NCBI RefSeq assembly: GCF_003259525.1
Contig: NZ_QLLO01000001.1
Span: 62,001 to 126,000, forward strand
Direction: 5' to 3'
Source of the DNA: Olleya aquimaris
GTDB taxonomy: Bacteria; Bacteroidota; Bacteroidia; Flavobacteriales; Flavobacteriaceae
Length of the DNA stretch: 64,000 nt
Shown here: in pieces, positions 55,934-63,742 of the stretch
Numbering within the stretch: the first letter of the stretch is position 1
Layout: each line of letters opens with the position of its first letter
Notes under the pieces: generated by a model
Seen by the model: the letters and a program-made list of their open reading frames with translations, nothing else
Told to the model about the DNA's origin: nothing
Database searches by the model: none
Translations under genes and position numbers: made by a program

Positions 55934-58446
55934 TATAGTATAGGTATTATAAAAGATACTGTTGTAGTGTATTCTGAGTCTTCTTTGTTAGAAATAATGT
56001 TCAAAGCATTTTTGCCTTCATTATGAGCTTTTAGTATTTCATTGACTTCATAACCTCCTAATCCTCTATTACGTGTTTTTCCGGCTGCAAAATTTTTACG
56101 CACATAATCTTTTAATGTAAAGTCTTTTGGAAAAGATAATCCGGTATTTGAGACTTTAACTTCAACATAAGATTTTTTACCATCAATATCATAATTAAAG
56201 TAAGAAGCTTCCTCCTCATTTTTTATGAATGGTAAAATCTCAATATTAATTTTATTGGACTTCTCTTTATTTGTAAATGCATGATTTTTAGCATTATCCA
56301 ATAAATTAACCAAGACGATTCTTAGTTTTTGTGAATTTCCTTTTATTAAAACTTGATTATCCATTAATTCTTTAATATCCTCATGAATATCTAGTTTAAG
56401 ACTAATGTTATTGTTTAAGCTTTTCTTCTCGTCTTTAACAAATTCTGATAAAAATTTGAGGAAGTGAAGTTCTGTTAGTTCAAAATTAGATACACTTACT
56501 AATGACGTGTTTTTATCAGCTAGTTCCTGTATATATTTAACATTTTTAGTTATGGAATCGAAAGCATCAATTAATGTAAATTGTCTTCTTTGACTAATTA
56601 AATGACTTTTCCAATCTGGATCCAAATTAGATAAGGCATTTTGAATAATTTCTATTGACGAACCTATGCTAAGTAAAGGTTTACCTAATATATGACTTAA
56701 AGACGTAGAGCTTTCAGTTTCCTCTTTATGAATACCACTAAGTATATTTTCTTTTTCTGACTCTATTTTTCTCAGTCTTTTTGAGAGTTCAATGATTCCG
56801 CTAACTTTTGCCTTTTGCTCTTGCATGGTAGGCAATTGGAATATGATATTTTCTAAATCATTTTTTCTTAGCATTGGTTGCACAGAACCAACTCTATAAC
56901 TATTTAATTGTTCTTGTACATAATCGGCAGAAAACTCATTTATTAGAAATGTTGGATTAACAATATTTTCATCTAGCCTTAATGCGACTACAGCTTGAGA
57001 TATGACTATTGGCTCTCCAGTATAATTAAAAAACGTAGGTTTTAACGTGTTCCATCTTGTTGCGATTAGTAAACAAGATTCATCAATAATCCTAAATGTT
57101 TCTCTTTTTATAAGTGTATTTTCTAATTCATCACTAGTCAATACACTATCAAAAACATCATCCTTTAGATTTCGTATTTGGACTTGTTTCATGCGTTCAT
57201 TGATAGGCGCTCTTAAACCTCTAATAATAGAAGAAAACTTGGAAAATCTTGTTCCTTGAATATCTTTTAAAAAATATCTTCCAACAGATAAATCAAAATC
57301 ATTTTTATAAATATCATCAGTTGTTACATATTTAAGAAATTCGTTTTCTATATCTTCATGAACAAGCTCAACAAGCTCTTTATCTTTTAATAATTTATTA
57401 GGACCATTTTTAACAAAGAAACTAGACGCATCTATAAATTTCACATATCCTGGTCGTGAAGAGATTGTTTTAAAAATTATTACGCAAACTGGAATACTTG
57501 TATTTGATAGCAAACCAGAAGGTAATGTAATTATGGTATCAATAAGATCATTGTCTATTAACCATTTTTTTAGTTTTGCTAAACGACCACCACTAAAAAG
57601 AAAGGAAAGTGAAAATACAGTAATAAGTTTTCCGTTATTACTTAAGGAATGAATTCCTTTATCGATTAGAAAACTTTCGACATCTCTATAATTATCATTA
57701 ATTACATTTGAATAAAAAGGTCTTTGAAGACGCATTTTAAAAGGTGGTGTGGCAACAATAAGATCAAACTTTTGAGAATCATCCCAATTTTCAATAGAAT
57801 CATTAAGTTCAAATTTTGAGCTTGAATTTTTATTATGGGCTTTTAATCTCATCAGAGCAATTGCCCAGGTTGCTGGGTTCCATTCTTGAGCTTTATATTT
57901 CTGGTTTTTATCTAAATAAATTCCAAAAGAAGCTAAGCCAGCAAAAGGATTATATACTTTAGCTTTGTTCTCTAAGTTAGCTAATTCAATAATTAATCTA
58001 CTTATCTCTTTTGGTTGCACTGATTCTCCAGACCTTTTCCCTTGATAATTAAAAAGCCTTTTTAATAGAAGTTCAAAAATGACAACAAAATTACTTCTAA
58101 GTTGAGACTTATTTATTAATTCTAATCTCTGGATTATTGAAGCCAGCTGTCGATGGTCTAAACTTTTTATAGTTGGTGAATAAATCTCTACTATTTCTCT
58201 ATAAAATTCATCTTTTTCTGCTTTAATATGAAAAAACGCAAATTTATTGGAACCTCTGCCGAGTTCTTGAATTGATGGTAGAGCCTCATCTTTATATGCG
58301 GATATTAAATAAAGAACAAAATGCAAAGAATTACTAGCTACTGAGACCCTTAAAATTTCAGCACAACTCCACACCTGATTACAGATGTATTCAACAACTT
58401 CACGATTCTTATAATTATCTTCTGTCATAAACTTCTTTAAATTCAA
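55933..58446 (-). CDS. Fusion of degenerate N6-adenine methylase, specificity-like region and histidine kinase
   Basis: The 837-residue protein has an HsdM-like part (about 115-395): motif I YNPFAGLASFGIYL (165-178), and motif IV reads ATPPF (232-236) instead of NPPF, so the catalytic Asn is Thr. An HsdS-like region follows (about 395-560: VISQAVVALRLDE, LENIIFQLPTMQEQKAKV). It ends in a histidine kinase. The DHp helix has LSHILGKPL (His585). The ATPase has the N-box NLLDNAKNHAF (714-724), NTG (767-769) and GLGGYEV (795-801). The coupled receiver gene follows. It may sense DNA or SAM and phosphorylate its partner. Confidence 0.87.
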   Translation of the reverse strand: MNLKKFMTEDNYKNREVVEYICNQVWSCAEILRVSVASNSLHFVLYLISAYKDEALPSIQELGRGSNKFAFFHIKAEKDEFYREIVEIYSPTIKSLDHRQLASIIQRLELINKSQLRSNFVVIFELLLKRLFNYQGKRSGESVQPKEISRLIIELANLENKAKVYNPFAGLASFGIYLDKNQKYKAQEWNPATWAIALMRLKAHNKNSSSKFELNDSIENWDDSQKFDLIVATPPFKMRLQRPFYSNVINDNYRDVESFLIDKGIHSLSNNGKLITVFSLSFLFSGGRLAKLKKWLIDNDLIDTIITLPSGLLSNTSIPVCVIIFKTISSRPGYVKFIDASSFFVKNGPNKLLKDKELVELVHEDIENEFLKYVTTDDIYKNDFDLSVGRYFLKDIQGTRFSKFSSIIRGLRAPINERMKQVQIRNLKDDVFDSVLTSDELENTLIKRETFRIIDESCLLIATRWNTLKPTFFNYTGEPIVISQAVVALRLDENIVNPTFLINEFSADYVQEQLNSYRVGSVQPMLRKNDLENIIFQLPTMQEQKAKVSGIIELSKRLRKIESEKENILSGIHKEETESSTSLSHILGKPLLSIGSSIEIIQNALSNLDPDWKSHLISQRRQFTLIDAFDSITKNVKYIQELADKNTSLVSVSNFELTELHFLKFLSEFVKDEKKSLNNNISLKLDIHEDIKELMDNQVLIKGNSQKLRIVLVNLLDNAKNHAFTNKEKSNKINIEILPFIKNEEEASYFNYDIDGKKSYVEVKVSNTGLSFPKDFTLKDYVRKNFAAGKTRNRGLGGYEVNEILKAHNEGKNALNIISNKEDSEYTTTVSFIIPIL

Positions 58447-58468
58447 CTTTACAAATAAACAACTTAAC

Positions 58469-58487
58469 TATGCAATGTAATTGCACA
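58469..58487 (-). promoter_or_regulatory. Shared 19-bp dyad and promoter of the methylase-kinase operon
   Basis: TATGCAATGTAATTGCACA on the plus strand; the inner TGCAAT/ATTGCA dyad is perfect. It lies directly between the WYL gene stop (58488) and the fusion start (58446). On the minus strand 9 nt separate it from TTTATTTG, a near-consensus -7 element. Confidence 0.75.
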
Positions 58488-59486
58488 TTACTCTTGGTAA
58501 AATTGTTGAATTGATTTTGAATGCTCTCTCATTTGTTTTTTTAATGATTCTGGCTCTAGCACCTCTACATCCTTACCGTATGATAATAGTTGCTGGACTA
58601 ACTCTTTATTTATTATGGTTTCAAACCAAACCTGATCCTGTTTTTCTTCTTCAAAAAACTCTTCATAATCTGGTTGAAATGGTTTTGTTTTAAAATAATT
58701 TTCTCTTCCATTATGGAAACGAAGAACTACTCTTTCTACATTTTCGTTTATTCTCGTTACTCCAACCATAGTTCTGAAAAACAGATCCCAATCTTTGTCT
58801 GAATCTAAATAATTGACATCTTCAAGTGTTTTAAAACTAATAAGCCTCTCATCTAATGGTATACTCCATGCATTAACATCTTTAGTATTATTATATCCAA
58901 AGACAAACCATCGTCTATTGTATTGTTTTAAAATATGTGGATGAAATTCAAAAACTGATGATTCCATGTCTTTAAAGCCCCTATAAATTACCTGCAAAAC
59001 TTGCTTTTTCTTAATAGCTAGATATAATGGCTTAAGGTGATTTATACCTTTATATTCTTCATTATGGTCATAAAACAAAATTCTTGATTCATCGTTTTCT
59101 TGTTCTTCTTCATTTTGAAACTTAATTAAGGCTTCTGCCAGTTTGTTATACTTAGGGTGATTTTCAAATCTTGATAATAGTTGCTGTGCAGCTTCAATTA
59201 AGTATTTCTCGTATTTCTGTAAAGGTCGCTGTGCAATAGAGAAATTAGTGTCTGAGTACTTATAAATTCTCATTCCTTCTTTTAGCGGTGCACCAAATCC
59301 GTCTTTCTTATCTCTAAAAACTTTAATGTCTTCACGTAAGGTTCTTTCTGAAATTTTTTCTCCAGGATATAGCTCTTCAATACCTTCATTGACCGCGTTT
59401 AATAATTCTTCAAAACCATAAGACTTATTACGGAAGCAATGGTCTAGAATATTATATCTAAAATGTGCGTGTGTGCTATTTGCCAT
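58488..59486 (-). CDS. WYL-domain transcriptional regulator
   Basis: The 332-residue regulator has an N-terminal winged helix (about 8-75: YNILDHCFRNKSYGFEELLNAV and ISERTLREDIKVFRD) and a WYL domain (about 155-290: LYLAIKKKQVLQVIYRGF, NRRWFVFGYNN, AWSIPLDERLISF). The C-terminal part resembles WYL C-terminal extensions. Such proteins (for example BrxR/CapW) bind inverted repeats and repress defence genes until a ligand is sensed. It is the first gene of the cluster, so it is the natural candidate to bind the three shared dyads. Confidence 0.88.
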   Translation of the reverse strand: MANSTHAHFRYNILDHCFRNKSYGFEELLNAVNEGIEELYPGEKISERTLREDIKVFRDKKDGFGAPLKEGMRIYKYSDTNFSIAQRPLQKYEKYLIEAAQQLLSRFENHPKYNKLAEALIKFQNEEEQENDESRILFYDHNEEYKGINHLKPLYLAIKKKQVLQVIYRGFKDMESSVFEFHPHILKQYNRRWFVFGYNNTKDVNAWSIPLDERLISFKTLEDVNYLDSDKDWDLFFRTMVGVTRINENVERVVLRFHNGRENYFKTKPFQPDYEEFFEEEKQDQVWFETIINKELVQQLLSYGKDVEVLEPESLKKQMREHSKSIQQFYQE

Positions 59487-59490
59487 AGAG

Positions 59491-59567
59491 TTATTTCAAC
59501 AATTTTTGATTTGACATTAAAAGTATTAAAAATTCAATTTTGAAATAAATACATTATCAAAAATTGT
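59491..59567. promoter_or_regulatory. Nested inverted repeats upstream of the WYL regulator
   Basis: ACAATTTTTGAT (59499-59510) is the reverse complement of ATCAAAAATTGT (59556-59567). TTATTTCAA (59491-59499) is the reverse complement of TTGAAATAA (59540-59548). Both lie within 85 bp upstream of the WYL start. They differ from the 19-bp dyad, so a separate autoregulatory site is possible. Confidence 0.4.
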
Positions 59568-59664
59568 TTGTTTTTAAATATAAACAACTCAATATGCATA
59601 AAAGATTTATAATTTTTAAAGATAGAATATTAATAATATCGTACCTTTTGTTGTCTCTTCTAAA

Positions 59665-59707
59665 AACAAAAAATCCGTAAAAGCTTAAAAATAAGCGATT
59701 TACGGAT
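59665..59707 (-). terminator. Element-supplied terminator for tRNA(CAT)
   Basis: ATCCGTAAA (59673-59681) pairs with TTTACGGAT (59699-59707), and GCTTA with TAAGC inside. The A-rich run 59665-59673 gives the U-tract on the minus strand. It lies 8 bp past the tRNA 3' end, inside the island, and differs in sequence from the displaced terminator at 34370-34402. Confidence 0.75.
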
Positions 59708-59714
59708 GTTTTTT

Positions 59715-59727
59715 GTGGTCCCACCTG
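59715..59727. other. Right attachment site of the genomic island
   Basis: GTGGTCCCACCTG, identical to 34407-34419, covers the tRNA discriminator base, the 3' acceptor strand and part of the T stem (59716-59727). The island lies to its left and the intact tRNA to its right. Confidence 0.85.
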
Positions 59728-59789
59728 GGCTCGAACCAGGGACTTTCTGATTATGAGTCAGATACTCTAACCAACTGAGTTATAGGACC
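59716..59789 (-). tRNA. tRNA with CAT anticodon (elongator Met or Ile2)
   Basis: The 74-nt gene on the minus strand begins GGTCCTATAACTCAG. The acceptor stem GGTCCTA/TGGGACC pairs (with one G-U), the D stem ACTC/GAGT, the anticodon stem TCTGA/TCAGA with loop CTCATAA (anticodon CAT at 59753-59755), and the T stem CCTGG/CCAGG with loop TTCGAGC. CCA is not encoded. Elongator Met and lysidine-type Ile2 cannot be separated by eye. Its 3' end is the island's attachment site. Confidence 0.95.
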
Positions 59790-59845
59790 CGAAATTGGAG
59801 TGCAATATTACTACTATTTTTAAAATACTGCAAACCTTTTTTTAA

Positions 59846-60247
59846 TTACTTAATCTCTTGACAGAGCTCAATTAACACTCCGTTAGACGATTTTGGATGT
59901 AAAAAAGCAACTAACTTATTGTCTGCTCCTTTTTTAGGGGTTTCGTTTAACACAATAAAGCCTTCTTTTTTTAATCGTTTAATTTCTTTTTCAATATTAG
60001 CAACATCAAAAGCAATATGATGAATACCCTCTCCTTTTTTTTCTATAAACTTAGCGATAGGACTATCTGGTTTTGTGGCCTCTAATAATTCTATTTTATT
60101 AGGTCCAACTTTAAAAAAAGAGGTGTTTACGCCTTCACTTTTTACAGTTTCGGTTTTATAATGTGCTTTTCCAAAAAGCTTCGCGAAAAGCGTATTTGAA
60201 GCTTCTAAATCTTTAACTGCAATTCCTATATGCTCAATTTTTTTCAT
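59846..60247 (-). CDS. mce: Methylmalonyl-CoA epimerase
   Basis: I take ATG at 60247 (MKKIEHIGIAVKDLEAS), giving 133 residues; the longer frame to 60316 adds an unrelated tail over the rbfA promoter. Metal ligands of the VOC fold are visible: His6 (KIEHIGIAV), His in EGIHHIAFDV, and Glu in GVLIELCQE. It interconverts R- and S-methylmalonyl-CoA in propionate metabolism. It is divergent from rbfA. Confidence 0.93.
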   Translation of the reverse strand: MKKIEHIGIAVKDLEASNTLFAKLFGKAHYKTETVKSEGVNTSFFKVGPNKIELLEATKPDSPIAKFIEKKGEGIHHIAFDVANIEKEIKRLKKEGFIVLNETPKKGADNKLVAFLHPKSSNGVLIELCQEIK

Positions 60248-60317
60248 TTTTATGTATTTTAAGGTACAATAATTGCTTAAATATGCCTTAAAAGTAATAT
60301 ATTCTTGTAATAACAAC

Positions 60318-60326
60318 TATTTTTGC
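60318..60326 (+). promoter_or_regulatory. -7 element of the rbfA promoter
   Basis: TATTTTTGC fits TAnnTTTG plus C and ends 3 nt before the rbfA ATG. Transcription should therefore start at or within a few bases of the start codon, giving a nearly leaderless mRNA. No convincing -33 TTG is seen at the usual distance. Confidence 0.5.
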
Positions 60327-60329
60327 ACT

Positions 60330-60725
60330 ATGGAAGAAAGTCAAAGACAAAAAAAAATAGCTTCGGTTTTACAACGTGATTTAGTAGACATCCTTCAAGG
60401 TGCTGCTACTCAGGGTGGTATGCGAGGTATAATAATATCGGTTTCTAAAGTTAGAGTGACCGCAGATTTAACAGATGCTAAAGTGTATTTAAGTATTTTT
60501 CCAAACGAAAAAGCTAAAGAACTTTTAGAAGGTATTAAAGCCAATAAGCCAATGATAAGACATGAGTTGGCACAACGCACCAGAAATCAATTACGTAGGA
60601 TGCCTGTTTTAGAATTTTATGTGGATGATAGTTTGGAGCATATTGATAATATCGAAAAATCGCTTAAAGGTGAGGACAACCCAATTAAGAATCCTGATTT
60701 ACTAGATAACCGAAAAAAGGGATAA
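60330..60725 (+). CDS. rbfA: Ribosome-binding factor A
   Basis: I place the start at 60330 (MEESQRQKKIASVLQRDLVDIL), giving 131 residues; the longer frame to 60273 reads through the promoter. The KH-type fold is recognisable from SVSKVRVTADLTDAKVYLSIFPN and MIRHELAQRTRNQLRRMPVLEFYVDDSLEH. It assists 30S maturation by binding near the 16S 5' helix. The next gene starts right after its stop. Confidence 0.94.
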   Translation: MEESQRQKKIASVLQRDLVDILQGAATQGGMRGIIISVSKVRVTADLTDAKVYLSIFPNEKAKELLEGIKANKPMIRHELAQRTRNQLRRMPVLEFYVDDSLEHIDNIEKSLKGEDNPIKNPDLLDNRKKG

Positions 60726-61931
60726 TTGAACTTTCCGTTATACATAGCAAAACGTTACATACGCAGTAAAAGCAGTAATAATGCTATTAACTTTATTACT
60801 ATCATTGCTATTGTAGGCATTATTTTAGGCGCAGCTTCATTATTTATTGTGCTCTCTGGTTTTGCAGGTTTACGGGATTTTACCTTAGAGTTTTCTAGTA
60901 TTATAGACCCAGATTTAAAGGTTGAAACCACCAAAGGAAAGTCCTTTATTTTAGACGAAAATCAAGAAAAACAATTATTAAATATTAAGGGTGTTGCTAA
61001 TTTCTCAAAAATAATTGAAGAACGTGTTATAGCATCATCAGACGGTAATAATCACCCTGCTTATATTAAAGGGGTTGACCAAAATTATAATAAGATTACA
61101 GCAATTGACTCGGTAATTCCGTACGGAAATTGGTTGTATCCTGACACACCACAGATTGTGGTTGGTTGGGGAATATCTAACCGTTTGTCTGTATTTATTA
61201 ACGATTATGGTAAAGCAGTCACGCTATCAGTGCCTAAACCAGGAAAAGGTCAGATTAGCTCTCAAAGTCAAGCATTAAATCAAGTAAATACGGTTAATGT
61301 TGGTATTTATGATATAAACGAAGAACTAAATAACAAGTACATATTTACTTCTATACAAACTGCTAGACAGTTGCTAAATTACGAACCTAATCGAGTGACT
61401 AATTTAGAGTTTAAATTAACTGAAAATGCAGACGAAGACCAAGTAAAAGAGGATATTAAATCTATTTTAGGAGATACTATAATTGTAAAAAATAAAGATC
61501 AGCTAAACGATGCCATTTATAAGATGCTAAACACTGAAAACCTTGCAGTGTACCTTATTTTTACATTAGTACTTATCATTGCGTTATTTAACGTTATAGG
61601 CTCCATTGTGATGATGATTTTAGATAAAAAGAAAACCTTAAACACCCTTTTTAATATAGGTGCAACGGTTAATGACATTAGAAACATCTTTTTTTACCAA
61701 GGAGTTTTGATGACGTTTATTGGAGGTTTTGTTGGATTAATTGTTGGTTATATTATTATCCAATTACAGTCTAGTTTTAGCCTTGTAATGATTACACCAA
61801 GTTTGCCTTACCCAGTTGCTATTCATTTTAAAAACTTTGTGATTGTAATGATTACAATTAGCGTTTTAGGTGTTATTGCTTCAAAAATTGCAGCGTCAAG
61901 AATTAGTCGTGATTTGGTGAAAACGAGTTAG
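60726..61931 (+). CDS. FtsX/LolE-type ABC transporter permease
   Basis: The 401-residue inner-membrane protein has one N-terminal helix (FITIIAIVGIILGAASLFIVL, about 23-43), a large periplasmic MacB-like domain (about 50-265) and three C-terminal helices. This is the LolC/LolE/FtsX topology. The start is the TTG at 60726 (NFPLYIAKRYIRSK), immediately after the rbfA stop; RxxRS at the N-terminus is typical. Its ATPase is not adjacent. A role in lipoprotein release is likely but not proven. It ends back to back with dusB. Confidence 0.88.
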   Translation: MNFPLYIAKRYIRSKSSNNAINFITIIAIVGIILGAASLFIVLSGFAGLRDFTLEFSSIIDPDLKVETTKGKSFILDENQEKQLLNIKGVANFSKIIEERVIASSDGNNHPAYIKGVDQNYNKITAIDSVIPYGNWLYPDTPQIVVGWGISNRLSVFINDYGKAVTLSVPKPGKGQISSQSQALNQVNTVNVGIYDINEELNNKYIFTSIQTARQLLNYEPNRVTNLEFKLTENADEDQVKEDIKSILGDTIIVKNKDQLNDAIYKMLNTENLAVYLIFTLVLIIALFNVIGSIVMMILDKKKTLNTLFNIGATVNDIRNIFFYQGVLMTFIGGFVGLIVGYIIIQLQSSFSLVMITPSLPYPVAIHFKNFVIVMITISVLGVIASKIAASRISRDLVKTS

Positions 61932-62927
61932 TTACTCTGCAAACTGAAAATCGCCAAACTTTTCCAACACCTCATCAAAAGCAGCAAAAACATCTGCTGA
62001 AGCATCACTAGTGACCATTTTCATTCGGTGTTCTTTAAAATGTGGAATCCCCTTAAAGTAGTTGGTATAATGTCTTCTAGTTTCAAAAACACCCAATATT
62101 TCTCCTTTCCAATCAATAGACATTTGTAAGTGTCTTCTAGCAGCTTCTACGCGCTCTTGCATAGTGATTGGTCTGTAGTGTTCTCCTGTTTCAAAAAAGT
62201 GTTTGACTTGCTTAAAAAACCAAGGATTACCAATGGTTGCACGACCAATCATAGCGCCATCTAAACCATATTCGTCACGCATTAACATGGCTTTTTCTGG
62301 ACTATCTACATCACCATTTCCAAACACAGGAATATGCATACGTGGGTTGTTTTTTACAGCTGCAATTGGTTTCCAATCGGCTTCACCTTTATACATTTGT
62401 GCTCTAGTACGACCATGTATGGCAATAGATTTAATACCGACGTCTTGTAAACGTTCAGCCACCTCAACAATTCTAATTGAATCATGATCCCAACCTAATC
62501 TGGTTTTTACAGTCACAGGTATGTCTGTACGTTTAACCATTTCGGCAGTCAATTTTTCCATTAAACAAACATCCTTTAAGATGCCTGCTCCTGCACCTTT
62601 GCTTACTACTTTTTTTACTGGACATCCAAAATTGATATCGATAATATCAGGCTTAGACTCTGCAACAATATCTATGGTTTGTAACATACTGTCTAGATTA
62701 GCACCAAAAATTTGGATACCAACAGGACGTTCTTTTTCGTAGATGTCTAACTTCATCACGCTTTTAGCAGCGTTACGGATTAGACCTTCACTAGACACAA
62801 ATTCTGTATAGACCACGTCTGCACCTTGCTCTTTACACAAAGCACGAAAAGGAGGGTCTGAGACATCTTCCATTGGTGCTAACAACAATGGGAAATCTGG
62901 AAGTTCTATGTTACCTATTTTTACCAC
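61932..62927 (-). CDS. dusB: tRNA-dihydrouridine synthase
   Basis: The 331-residue flavoenzyme reduces uridines in tRNA D-loops. It shows LAPMEDVSDPPFRALCKEQGAD, VYTEFVSSEGL, the catalytic Cys in DINFGCPVKKVVSKGAGAGIL, KTRLGWD, and FGNGDVDSPEKA with GAMIGRATIGNPW at the FMN phosphate site. It belongs to the DusB-like group, though Bacteroidota members may differ in the uridine modified. It is convergent with the permease with no spacer. Confidence 0.93.
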   Translation of the reverse strand: MVKIGNIELPDFPLLLAPMEDVSDPPFRALCKEQGADVVYTEFVSSEGLIRNAAKSVMKLDIYEKERPVGIQIFGANLDSMLQTIDIVAESKPDIIDINFGCPVKKVVSKGAGAGILKDVCLMEKLTAEMVKRTDIPVTVKTRLGWDHDSIRIVEVAERLQDVGIKSIAIHGRTRAQMYKGEADWKPIAAVKNNPRMHIPVFGNGDVDSPEKAMLMRDEYGLDGAMIGRATIGNPWFFKQVKHFFETGEHYRPITMQERVEAARRHLQMSIDWKGEILGVFETRRHYTNYFKGIPHFKEHRMKMVTSDASADVFAAFDEVLEKFGDFQFAE

Positions 62928-62998
62928 GAAAACAATTTTGATGCAAAATTAAGGTTTTTTAGGTAATTGTTTATCTTTAACTAATAATCTATCAATAA

Positions 62999-63742
62999 TT
63001 GCAAATCCCATTCAACCCTCAGCTATTTGGTTATGATATAAACATTCATCTTGTTTTAGAATACCTCGCATTCTTTTTAGCCTTTAGATATTATGTGATT
63101 TTAAGACGAAAAATTACAGACAAAATCAATACAAATAACCGTTTGTCCATCATTCTTGGAGCAGCATTAGGTGCTCTAATTGGTTCTAGGTTAATTGGTT
63201 TTTTAGAAAATCCTTTAATCGAATTCTCTCAGCAAAATCTAATACAATTACTTAACACTAAAACCATAATGGGTGGCTTATTTGGAGGTTTACTTGGTGT
63301 TGAAATAGCTAAAAAGATAATTAACGAAAAACAGTCGTCAGGAGATTTGTTTGTTTTCCCTATAATTTTAGGCATTTTTATTGGTCGTATAGGTTGCTTT
63401 TTATCTGGAATTAACGAGTTTACTTATGGTCTCGAAACTTCATCAATTTTTGGTATGGATTTAGGAGATGGTTTATTGAGACACCCAACATCTTTGTACG
63501 AGCTAGTTTTTTTAGTACTGCTGTTCTTCATTTTAAAACGTATAGCTTCTCATTTCACTTTAAAAAATGGTGACTTATTTAAGCTGTTTATGCTAAGCTA
63601 TTTTGGATTTCGATTTTGTATCGAATTTTTAAAACCAAATATATTTTACATTTTTGGGTTAAGTACCATTCAAATTTTATGTGTAATTTGTTGGTTGTAT
63701 TATAGTCCTTTTATCTTTCAAAAACTAAAACATGCCAGTTAG
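62999..63742 (+). CDS. Lgt-family membrane protein
   Basis: The 247-residue polytopic protein shows motifs of prolipoprotein diacylglyceryl transferase: GAALGALIGSRL, GRIGCFLSGINEFTYG (catalytic-site Arg region) and HPTSLYELVF, with about six to seven hydrophobic helices. The start is TTG at 62999. It may be the cell's Lgt or a shorter paralogue. Its last 11 bp overlap a radical SAM gene, so the two are coupled and may act on the same lipid substrate. Confidence 0.75.
   Translation: MQIPFNPQLFGYDINIHLVLEYLAFFLAFRYYVILRRKITDKINTNNRLSIILGAALGALIGSRLIGFLENPLIEFSQQNLIQLLNTKTIMGGLFGGLLGVEIAKKIINEKQSSGDLFVFPIILGIFIGRIGCFLSGINEFTYGLETSSIFGMDLGDGLLRHPTSLYELVFLVLLFFILKRIASHFTLKNGDLFKLFMLSYFGFRFCIEFLKPNIFYIFGLSTIQILCVICWLYYSPFIFQKLKHAS

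Larger units (their letters stand above)
34407..59714. mobile_element. 25.3-kb integrated genomic island at tRNA(CAT) with a type I restriction/two-component defence cluster
   Basis: The island is bounded by a 13-bp direct repeat, with the integrase at one end and an intact tRNA at the other. The left arm is a plus-strand integration and replication module (34.5-38.9 kb). The remainder (39.0-59.5 kb) is a minus-strand defence-like cluster. No relaxase, coupling protein, type IV secretion or phage structural gene is seen, so it is better described as a mobilisable or satellite-type island than a conjugative element. It restores the tRNA 3' end and brings its own terminator (59665-59707). Confidence 0.85.

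Noticed and set aside
34407-59714. Integrative conjugative element
   Set aside because: No relaxase, coupling ATPase, Tra or type IV secretion gene is visible in the island.
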